NCBI GenBank assembly: GCA_023430885.1
Contig: JAEYYH010000016.1
Location: 1 to 5,770 of the forward strand
DNA: 5,770 nt
Direction of reading: 5' to 3'
Origin: Bacillota bacterium
GTDB taxonomy: Bacteria > Bacillota_I > Bacilli_A > RF39 > UBA660
Part shown: positions 1 through 5,770 of the stretch, piece by piece
Numbering within the stretch: the stretch's first letter is position 1
Layout of the letters: every line of letters starts with the position of its first letter
Notes under the pieces: model-generated
The model's database searches: none
Seen by the model: only the letters and a program-made list of their open reading frames with translations
Told to the model about the DNA's origin: nothing
Program-made: the position numbers and the translations under genes

Positions 1-3000
1 ATCCCCGGAGGATGTTTCGGAAATTGTATTCTGCCATACTGCTGGGCGTCTTTTACCTGGTGATCATCAACGGTTACACAAATATTGTAAAGATCGAAAT
101 GCTGCACTGACGTTGATCGGATTGGATGAACTAGGCGTTGATTTATATCTGAAATATCCTCGACTCGCAAGGGATTTCCTTGGCATTAGTATAGATACAG
201 GCCAGATTACTTCTGTGCGAGAATTTGTACAAGCTCACGATGCTAACCAAATGTCCGCTCCACTAGATACAAAATTTCTATTCCGAGAGGAGGAGCTTAA
301 GGCTGCGAAGGAAAAACTCGGTCTGAGTAATGTGCTGGTTTTTACTGGACCAGCGGGAGTAGGAAAGACAAGGTTGGCATTACAACTTTGTGAGGAGATC
401 GCTAACGAAAATGGATATGAAATTATTTGTATCAAGAGTAATGATCTAGAATTATATAATGACCTGATAGCATCATTTGAAACAGATAAAAATTACCTGG
501 TGTTTGTTGACGATGCAAATGAATTGGCTGGCCTGCACTTTGTGCTTGATTACTTTACAAGCACAGCAGGGCGGAAATGCATCAAAAAAGTTATTATGAC
601 AGTGCGCGACTATGCCAGGCAGCAGGTTGTCAATCAAGTGCTGGAAGCTGAAAAACCTGAAATATTGAAAGTTGGATTGCTAAAAGACGAAGACATTAGA
701 AAATTGATAGAAACAGCCTTTGGGATTACAAACTATTTATATTCAGATCGTATTATTGCTATTGCCGAAGGAAATGCGCGATTGGCAATGCTGGCAGGCA
801 AGGTTGCTGCAGAGACAGGGGATTTAGATTCTATTCGAGACGCTTCGGAGTTATATGAGCATTACTATGGAAAACAGATTGGGATAATTTCCAGTAGTGA
901 AACTGGAGTTGCATCGGCGGGTATAATGGCGTTCTTTCAAACTCTCCATTTGGATCATCTTGAGCGTCTGCAGCCTGTTTTTGCCGCTATGAAAATCACA
1001 GATGATGTTTTTATTTCTGATTTGAAGCAACTTCACGACCTGGAATTGGTAGACTTATATCACGATAAAGCCGCTAAGTTTGCTGATCAGAGCTTTAGTA
1101 ACTATCTGATTAAATACGCCTTTATCGATATAAAAATTATACCGCTAAGCCAAATAATAGAAATCTGTTTCTTTGTTAGCAAGGAAAAAACAATCTCTGC
1201 CTGTAATATTCTGTTGAATGTTTTTTTTGACAAACATGTGCAAGAATATATCGAACAACAAATAAATATTGTCTGGGATCGTTTGCGGTCTGATACTAAA
1301 AGTTTCTCTCCCTTTTTCAGAGCATTTTATATGGTTCGTCCAACGGAAACTCTTATACTATTGAAAGAGATGATTGATCAGGAATATGAGCACTCCTTTA
1401 ATATCCAATCTATTGCTATAAAGAAAACAGATGGCGGAAAAATTATAAGCGATAATATTATAGGTATGTTGTGTGGTTTTAAGAAACATTCGCAGCTTTC
1501 GGAAGCGATTGAACTATTGCTACTCTATTATCAAAAGCGCCCTGATTTGTTCGAGGAAGTATATAGTGCGCTAGTATCACAATTTGGGGTGGATAAAGAT
1601 TCTCCGCGATTCGGCTATCTTACTCAAAAAATAGTGGTGGAGCAACTTTGCGCAGCAATCGGATTAAATTCCAGTGATGAGACTCTAATTCTCTTTGTCA
1701 GGGTGGCAGAACAATTTTTGAAATTGAATTTTTCAAGAACAGAAGGCGGGAGACAGCACACCATCACTTGGTATACTATGCCGCTGACGCTGCATGAATC
1801 GGTATTGGAGTATCGTAAAGCATTACTGGAGAAACTATATAAAATTTATGAGAGCGGAAAGTGCCATGAAGAAATCGAAAGTTTACTTATGGATTATTGC
1901 AAAGAATATGGTGGAAAAGTAGATTATGAGATTGTAAGGCAAGAATTGAAAGCTATACTGTGTTTCTTCAAGCTATTTTCGCCAGAAAATCTATATCACT
2001 GTGTAATAGTTGAACACGTTAGAAATGTAGCGCTGCGTGCCGAGTATGACTTCAGGGATGCTCTTGAGCCATTTTTGCAATCTTATAATTACGAAATTTA
2101 CCACGTACTGAATGACAAGCGCCGCGAAATGTTGCATCTGGAGCTTCTGGAATATAGAAAGTGGCACAAGGAGCAGGTGCACGAATTGATACAACAATAT
2201 GATCTCCTTAAATACAAGTACCTATTTCAAGTCTGCAAAGAGTGCTTGGAAATGTTTGATCGTGAAGCACGATTGCTATCTTTCGGGTTGGAGTGCGCCA
2301 TTGAAGCATCTTCGGCAAATAAAACATTATATATTGATGTGGTAAAGGCATATATGGATGCTGATACTCCTTATGATATATGCAATGGTATCCTTACGAA
2401 TCTTTTTTCAATGATGTCAGCAACAGAAGTCAAATCACTAATCGATTCCTGCGAATTTTCTCAGAAAAATGAATGGTTATGGTATTTCTTTGTTGTATTG
2501 CCGGAAAATCAAATATCTGTTGACTGGACTAAAGAACTTTTGCTGTACTTAGAAAACATACCAAAACACATACGTTCATCACCTTATCGTCCTATTGATG
2601 AAATTAAGAAATATGAATGTGTGGATAAAGATATCATTTTAAAGGCCAGCAGAATTATTGCTATGCATTATGAGGAGTCTCCTTTTATATTCCACCTTTA
2701 TTTTTCCCTTATGATGAATCCAAATCACGCTGAAGCAACTAATATAGTTACTAAGTATGAAAATGATATTCCACTTTTAGAAGATATTTACCTAAAATGC
2801 ACTGCATATTCACAAACAGAAGATTATGAAGGACATTTTCTTGCTGAAATTGTAAAGAGAGATCCCAACTTCATTTATTGTTATCTCGATGAGTTTCTTG
2901 ATAAAATTCCTCCTTTCGACGTTTCAAACGACGAGTGGACAAACCGGCTGGGATTTATTTGGAAAGATGATTCTTTCATGGTTCGTATGGGACAGATTTC

Positions 3001-3454
3001 GGATTATATTTTTACAAGATCAGATGGAAATTTACGTATGTATAGTTCCGTAATTGGTCAGCTACTGCTTCATAATGAAGGAGAAGCTGATGTAGCCGAA
3101 AAGCAGGAAAAATGGATTCAGAGTACAATTGAGAAACATTGTATGGATCAGCAGCGTATGTATGGGATCTTCAATGCTATTGAAGATCATGGTGCCGAAC
3201 GGAGAAGACGTGCATTAGGAAGGCTTTTGAAGCTGAACAGTGACTACTTATTATTTGAGCATTTACCTTTGGAAGCATGGGGTAGTATGAATACTAATAA
3301 ACAGGAGCGAATCACGTATTTATCCTCGCTCTTGCCTATGTTGACTGGTATTGAATATCTGAGACATAAAAAGAGAGTTGAAAGCGACATCGAAACCTTG
3401 AAAAGCCGAATAAAACATGAGGAGATCGATGAACTGCTGAATGCTATGTTGTAA
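1..3454 (+). CDS. STAND-family P-loop ATPase, probable Avs-like antiphage protein with nuclease-like N-terminus (5' partial)
   Basis: The frame is open from base 2 to the TAA at 3452-3454, giving 1150 visible residues (numbered from the first full codon). Residues 1-50 (strand EIVFCHT, helix, then LTLIGLDEL) resemble the tail of Mrr-like PDDExK nuclease domains; the catalytic part would lie upstream. A linker follows with FLGISIDTGQI (about 59-69) and the box FLFREEEL (92-99), which often precedes STAND NTPases. The NTPase has Walker A GPAGVGKT (116-123), Walker B LVFVDD (166-171), the Arg motif TVRD (200-203) and a GNAR motif (257-260) matching the usual GNPR/GxP position. This pattern is closest to the nSTAND3 type. 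The remaining 850 or so residues are helical with no recognised motif, as expected for a sensor. In characterised STAND immune proteins, target binding by the C-terminus drives oligomerisation and activates the N-terminal effector; that role here is inferred. TTG 113 is internal. No frameshift or internal stop is seen. Confidence 0.88.
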   Translation, partial: SPEDVSEIVFCHTAGRLLPGDHQRLHKYCKDRNAALTLIGLDELGVDLYLKYPRLARDFLGISIDTGQITSVREFVQAHDANQMSAPLDTKFLFREEELKAAKEKLGLSNVLVFTGPAGVGKTRLALQLCEEIANENGYEIICIKSNDLELYNDLIASFETDKNYLVFVDDANELAGLHFVLDYFTSTAGRKCIKKVIMTVRDYARQQVVNQVLEAEKPEILKVGLLKDEDIRKLIETAFGITNYLYSDRIIAIAEGNARLAMLAGKVAAETGDLDSIRDASELYEHYYGKQIGIISSSETGVASAGIMAFFQTLHLDHLERLQPVFAAMKITDDVFISDLKQLHDLELVDLYHDKAAKFADQSFSNYLIKYAFIDIKIIPLSQIIEICFFVSKEKTISACNILLNVFFDKHVQEYIEQQINIVWDRLRSDTKSFSPFFRAFYMVRPTETLILLKEMIDQEYEHSFNIQSIAIKKTDGGKIISDNIIGMLCGFKKHSQLSEAIELLLLYYQKRPDLFEEVYSALVSQFGVDKDSPRFGYLTQKIVVEQLCAAIGLNSSDETLILFVRVAEQFLKLNFSRTEGGRQHTITWYTMPLTLHESVLEYRKALLEKLYKIYESGKCHEEIESLLMDYCKEYGGKVDYEIVRQELKAILCFFKLFSPENLYHCVIVEHVRNVALRAEYDFRDALEPFLQSYNYEIYHVLNDKRREMLHLELLEYRKWHKEQVHELIQQYDLLKYKYLFQVCKECLEMFDREARLLSFGLECAIEASSANKTLYIDVVKAYMDADTPYDICNGILTNLFSMMSATEVKSLIDSCEFSQKNEWLWYFFVVLPENQISVDWTKELLLYLENIPKHIRSSPYRPIDEIKKYECVDKDIILKASRIIAMHYEESPFIFHLYFSLMMNPNHAEATNIVTKYENDIPLLEDIYLKCTAYSQTEDYEGHFLAEIVKRDPNFIYCYLDEFLDKIPPFDVSNDEWTNRLGFIWKDDSFMVRMGQISDYIFTRSDGNLRMYSSVIGQLLLHNEGEADVAEKQEKWIQSTIEKHCMDQQRMYGIFNAIEDHGAERRRRALGRLLKLNSDYLLFEHLPLEAWGSMNTNKQERITYLSSLLPMLTGIEYLRHKKRVESDIETLKSRIKHEEIDELLNAML
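347..370 (+). other. Walker A (P-loop) of the STAND ATPase
   Basis: These codons read GPAGVGKT, a perfect GxxxxGKT nucleotide-binding loop, preceded by the hydrophobic strand NVLVFT. Walker B (LVFVDD, 497-514) and the Arg motif (TVRD, 599-610) follow at the spacing normal for STAND ATPases. All key residues are intact, so the ATPase is probably active. Confidence 0.93.
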
Positions 3455-3515
3455 GTGGAAAATTAGTGTTTAGTAAACCAAGGACAAGCCTCGTAGCTTG
3501 CTTAACGGTAGGTTC

Positions 3516-3563
3516 GTACCATAACACGCAGTTCACCCTATGACAGAATAGTACCATAATGCG
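3516..3563 (+). repeat. Pair of near-identical 13-mers (GTACCATAA core)
   Basis: GTACCATAACACG begins at 3516 and GTACCATAATGCG begins at 3551. They match at 11 of 13 positions, with a 9-base identical core, and are 35 bases apart start to start. They could be paired regulator binding sites upstream of the DUF6602 gene, or a chance duplication. Nothing in the sequence identifies a binding protein. Confidence 0.4.
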
Positions 3564-3638
3564 AAACTAGTCGAACATCATTCTGTTGCAATAATGGGCA
3601 ACTCAATCGAGGCCATGTGTAGAAAATATGGGTCGTTG

Positions 3639-3654
3639 ATTATTACGAAATAAT
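3639..3654. promoter_or_regulatory. AT-rich dyad upstream of the DUF6602 gene (possible operator)
   Basis: ATTATT and AATAAT form a perfect 6-bp inverted repeat around the 4-base centre ACGA. It ends 12 bases before the ribosome binding site of the DUF6602 gene, where an operator or 5' UTR hairpin could act. Its low complexity means chance is a real alternative. Confidence 0.3.
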
Positions 3655-3666
3655 ACTTGCAATGTC

Positions 3667-3672
3667 AGGAGA
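3667..3672 (+). promoter_or_regulatory. Ribosome binding site deciding the DUF6602 start
   Basis: AGGAGA lies 8 bases before ATG 3681, which is near-ideal Shine-Dalgarno spacing. This favours ATG 3681 over the in-frame TTG at 3657, which would place the site inside the coding sequence and has no such motif before it. Confidence 0.8.
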
Positions 3673-3680
3673 TATGTTAT

Positions 3681-4517
3681 ATGCCGAATATGGTGAACTA
3701 TCAACAATCAATAGCTGCTGAATTTATAGCGCAAAGAGATAGAGTTCGCTATTTTATAGATCGCGCTCATTGGGGTGAGGATGGACGATATAAAGAAATC
3801 CTACTAGCTGATTTCTTAAAATCAATAGTTCCCCCAAATGTTGGCGTGGGCACAGGTTTTGTTAGGAATGCACTAAACGAGCTTACAAATCAAATAGACA
3901 TCATTATCTACAAGAAAGACCACCCTTGCTTATTTCAAAAAGGTGACTTTGTTATCCTGATGCCAGGAAGCGTCCTTGGTATTATTGAAGTCAAATCTGT
4001 TGCATCGGTAGCTGTTCTAACTAATAAAGGAAATAACAACAAGAGCGTTATAGAAATATGTGAAGAGAATGGAAGGATAATTGGTTCAGACTCAATCTTT
4101 AATGGAATCTGGGGATATGATTCTGTATTCAATCTCTCTCCTAAATTACGTCGAGGAACTTTATTCAATCAACTTAACGAGAGCAAAGGATATTTAAATC
4201 ATATTTGCTTTAACTCTAATTTGTTCTGTCGATATTGGCATAATGGAAATCCAGTGGATCGTTGGAAAGACTCTCGTCCATGCTTTAGCTTTTACGATTT
4301 ATCATGGAATAAAATATTTTGTAGGCAGGATAACGATAGGCCTGGACTATCATTTGGATATTTTATCTCAAATCTCTTAGAGTATATTTATCAACAAATA
4401 GCACCGCAAGTATTAAACGACCAATATTTTGAATTTCTTTATCCTCTTCAAAACACAAAAGAAGCATACCGATTAGAAGACTATGACATTAAACTTAATC
4501 GTCCACATCAAGAATAA
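3681..4517 (+). CDS. DUF6602-family protein, predicted PDDExK-superfamily nuclease
   Basis: The product is 278 residues long. Its N-terminal half has the DUF6602 pattern: an N-terminal helix with QRDRVRYFIDRAHWGEDG (18-35), then KEILL (38-42), VGVGTGFV (54-61), QIDIIIY (71-77) and GIIEVKS (100-106). E39, D73, E103 and K105 fall where the helix-1 Glu, the strand Asp and the ExK motif sit in the PDDExK nuclease fold, so all candidate catalytic residues are present. The C-terminal half is rich in aromatic residues and has no motif I recognise. No signal peptide or membrane segment is seen, so it is probably cytoplasmic. The family has no firmly established function that I know of; cutting DNA or RNA is inferred from the motif. 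ATG 3681 is chosen as start because of the AGGAGA upstream; a TTG at 3657 would add 8 residues. It precedes the YaaC-like gene by 51 bases on the same strand, probably in one operon. Confidence 0.82.
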   Translation: MPNMVNYQQSIAAEFIAQRDRVRYFIDRAHWGEDGRYKEILLADFLKSIVPPNVGVGTGFVRNALNELTNQIDIIIYKKDHPCLFQKGDFVILMPGSVLGIIEVKSVASVAVLTNKGNNNKSVIEICEENGRIIGSDSIFNGIWGYDSVFNLSPKLRRGTLFNQLNESKGYLNHICFNSNLFCRYWHNGNPVDRWKDSRPCFSFYDLSWNKIFCRQDNDRPGLSFGYFISNLLEYIYQQIAPQVLNDQYFEFLYPLQNTKEAYRLEDYDIKLNRPHQE

Positions 4518-4568
4518 AATCATTTTATGTAATGATCGGACTTATTCATAGATTGTGAGTCATGTATT

Positions 4569-5621
4569 ATGCAAAAGATTATATCGATAAAATCTAAAGC
4601 TATTACTATCATGAAACCTATTACGACTGCTGATTATAAAGGGAAAACCGTGCTCACAAATTCATCATGGGAGTATGTCGAATTATGGTTTAAAAGGCAA
4701 TCTCGAAAAGAGGCAAATGAAGCACTTTTCTATTGGCAACAAGCAAAGTATTTTTTTTCTGCATCTGAGTGTTTGCCACGAAACTCAAAACCGCTTACAT
4801 CATATTACTGCTGCCTTAATGCTACAAAAGCATTATTATGTATGAATAAAATTGATGTTCATAATATTTCACACGGTATAACTCAAAATAGACATGGAAA
4901 TGCTGCTAGCAATTCTCTTGAAAATGCAGAAGTTATCTTCTTAGGTGGTGGTATACTAACTGAGCTATCACGCTATTTAGGGGAAGAAGTAACCAAACAA
5001 ACGCAAGTTATAAAAGATTTGCTATATAACATCCCATGTGTACACAGAGCTTTTGCTCTTACATATGTCGGTTCCCCTGAGTTGTTTATCCCTATAAAAG
5101 ACATCAGTTTTGTTCGAGAAGATACTACTTCAAAAGCTTGGGTTCAATTTACTGTAGATGAACGATATGCTAATGGTACTGCTTTGCGATACTTGCCATC
5201 CGGCTTTAAGAAATCCACAACAGAGGGTGCCGAATACTATCTTCGCAAAGAAAATTCACGTTTCAAATGGGATATACATTCAGGCATTGATGAAAGACTC
5301 AATAACTTAGCTGCATATCACAAGAAAGTACGAAAAGATTTACACTACATATATAGCGATTCACGCCTCTGGTATATTAAAAAAGATATACCAACTAATC
5401 CTCATATACTCCGTCGTAATTCACTTACATTAATATTTGCCGTTATGCATTGGATGAGTGAGCTTGTTAGATATAACCCCGAAAAATTTGAGAAATATAT
5501 GCGTTCAAACCAGAACTGGCTATTGAATGAATTTATTGAAAATGCATTATATCAATTTGTTGATGAGATAAGTTGCGAGATAACACATCAAGATATCATG
5601 ACTGCAGGATACAGGAAATAA
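4569..5621 (+). CDS. YaaC-family protein
   Basis: The product is 350 residues if it starts at ATG 4569. Family marks are WEYVELWF (34-41), a helix LFYWQQAKYFFSAS (53-66), the core LTSYYCCLNATKALL (76-90), an HG pair (102-103) and the late helix with SELVRYNPE (297-305). These match the YaaC-like family, named after Bacillus subtilis YaaC (about 315 residues), whose biochemical role is not established. The protein appears soluble and mostly helical, with a middle beta-rich stretch (about 165-240). The start is uncertain: only a weak GTGAG (4555-4559) precedes ATG 4569, and ATG 4611 (a 336-residue form) also precedes all conserved sequence but has no ribosome binding site. It follows the DUF6602 gene closely, so the two probably act together. 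I see no catalytic motif, and its role may be structural, regulatory or toxic. Confidence 0.75.
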   Translation: MQKIISIKSKAITIMKPITTADYKGKTVLTNSSWEYVELWFKRQSRKEANEALFYWQQAKYFFSASECLPRNSKPLTSYYCCLNATKALLCMNKIDVHNISHGITQNRHGNAASNSLENAEVIFLGGGILTELSRYLGEEVTKQTQVIKDLLYNIPCVHRAFALTYVGSPELFIPIKDISFVREDTTSKAWVQFTVDERYANGTALRYLPSGFKKSTTEGAEYYLRKENSRFKWDIHSGIDERLNNLAAYHKKVRKDLHYIYSDSRLWYIKKDIPTNPHILRRNSLTLIFAVMHWMSELVRYNPEKFEKYMRSNQNWLLNEFIENALYQFVDEISCEITHQDIMTAGYRK

Positions 5622-5724
5622 ACCAGTGTTACTAATAATCTAAACATCGCTTATCCGTAAAGTCTGCCTGATATACTGGACTTGATATAGAATTTACTTC
5701 CAAAACCTGTTATAGTGGTTTATT
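5622..5724. other. Non-coding gap after the YaaC-like gene
   Basis: No gene is visible here. AAGTC (5660-5664) and GACTT (5679-5683) can pair, extended by two G-U pairs to a 7-bp stem with a 10-base loop, but no T-run follows, so it is at best a weak transcription end. TGTTATAGT at 5708-5716 matches an extended -10 element, but the hexamer 17 bases upstream (TAGAAT) is a poor -35, so any promoter is tentative. Confidence 0.4.
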
Positions 5725-5770
5725 ATGTTGAAAAGGTTACTTATAACTGGCTGTCTGGTTACCTTCCCAC
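5725..5770 (+). CDS. Possible start of a secreted or lipoprotein gene (3' partial)
   Basis: ATG 5725 opens a frame that stays open to the window edge and reads MLKRLLITGCLVTFP. A Lys-Arg pair followed by a hydrophobic stretch is typical of a signal peptide, and ITGC could be read as a lipobox, although ten residues before the Cys would be very short. No good ribosome binding site precedes it. Fifteen codons are too few to be sure, and a minus-strand frame entering from the right edge and stopping near 5696 is also open. Confidence 0.27.
   Translation, partial: MLKRLLITGCLVTFP

Larger units (their letters stand above)
3455..3680. other. Intergenic gap with small repeats; no clear terminator or promoter
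   Basis: This 226-base stretch separates the STAND gene from the DUF6602 gene and has stops in every forward frame. It holds the palindrome GTTTAGTAAAC (3468-3478), a 5-bp hairpin CAAGC/GCTTG (3485-3500), GGTA/TACC (3507-3520), an ACAGAAT/ATTCTGT pair (3543-3549 with 3580-3586) and a GTTGC/GCAAC hairpin (3585-3602). No hairpin is followed by a T-run, so none looks like an intrinsic terminator. I found no -35/-10 pair with good matches and 16-18 base spacing. The size of the gap suggests that the downstream pair has its own promoter, but the sequence does not show one clearly. Short hairpins of this kind are expected by chance. Confidence 0.6.

Noticed and set aside
12..110. A 32-codon hydrophobic ORF (MFRKLYSAILLGVFYL...) preceded by GGAGG, resembling a small membrane protein
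   Set aside because: The GGAGG directly abuts the ATG, leaving no spacing for initiation, and the ORF lies in another frame of the STAND gene, whose own frame is open here and has family-like sequence.
235..435. Minus-strand ORFs inside the STAND and DUF6602 genes (235-435, 851-1036, 1991-2197, 3935-4168)
   Set aside because: They lie opposite clearly coding sequence, resemble no known protein and lack ribosome binding sites. They are shadows of the real genes.
3485..3500. CAAGC/GCTTG hairpin as a terminator of the STAND gene
   Set aside because: The stem is only five base pairs and no T-run follows.
3500..3506. GCTTAAC matches the RYYYAAC box of integron attC sites
   Set aside because: No matching GTTRRRY box or large imperfect palindrome is found downstream at attC distance.
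3507..3520. GGTAGGTTCGTACC looks like a tRNA T-arm, suggesting a tRNA fragment or an integration site
   Set aside because: Only four base pairs form, the loop is six bases instead of seven, and there is no acceptor stem, anticodon arm or CCA end in the right place.
3594..3653. A 19-codon ORF (MGNSIEAMCRKYGSLIITK) in frame with and just upstream of the DUF6602 gene
   Set aside because: It has no ribosome binding site, no leader-peptide signature such as repeated codons, and ends at TAA 3651-3653. It is probably chance.
5254..5280. RFKWDIH in the YaaC-like protein resembles the R-x(4-6)-H motif of HEPN ribonucleases
   Set aside because: The motif is too short to be evidence alone, lies after a beta-rich segment instead of in a clear four-helix bundle, and no other HEPN feature is visible.
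1..5770. CRISPR array, transposase, insertion sequence ends, retron or integrase
   Set aside because: There are no regularly spaced repeats, no terminal inverted repeats flanking a gene, and no reverse transcriptase, transposase or recombinase motifs in any long frame.

Overview
The window looks like part of a bacterial defence island or similar accessory region. It holds three same-strand genes of kinds common in such regions, is AT-rich, and has no housekeeping, ribosomal, tRNA or transposase genes. Nothing fixes the host. The possible lipoprotein or secretory start at the right edge hints weakly at a Gram-negative bacterium, but I would not name a genus.

Region 1 (1-3454) is a very large STAND-type P-loop ATPase, cut at its 5' end by the window edge. 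The reading frame is open from base 2, so the TTG at 113 is an internal leucine codon and not the start. The visible protein has the tail of a probable Mrr/PDDExK-like nuclease domain, a short conserved linker, an NTPase with clear Walker A, Walker B and Arg-containing sensor motifs, and about 850 residues of helical sequence with no recognised motif. This is the effector-NTPase-sensor plan of antiphage STAND (Avs-like) proteins.

Region 2 (3455-3680) is a 226-base non-coding gap. It has a near-duplicated 13-mer, several small inverted repeats and an AT-rich dyad just before the next ribosome binding site. I see no convincing factor-independent terminator or sigma-70 promoter in it.

Region 3 (3681-5621) is a two-gene module. 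A DUF6602-type predicted PDDExK nuclease (278 aa, start at ATG 3681 with a good ribosome binding site) is followed after 51 bases by a YaaC-family protein (about 350 aa). The spacing and shared strand suggest cotranscription.

Region 4 (5622-5770) is mostly non-coding. It ends in what may be the first 15 codons of another gene with a signal-peptide-like start.

The STAND protein is probably a self-contained phage sensor and effector. The DUF6602/YaaC pair looks like an independent neighbouring cassette, and it is the best candidate here for an uncharacterised system.
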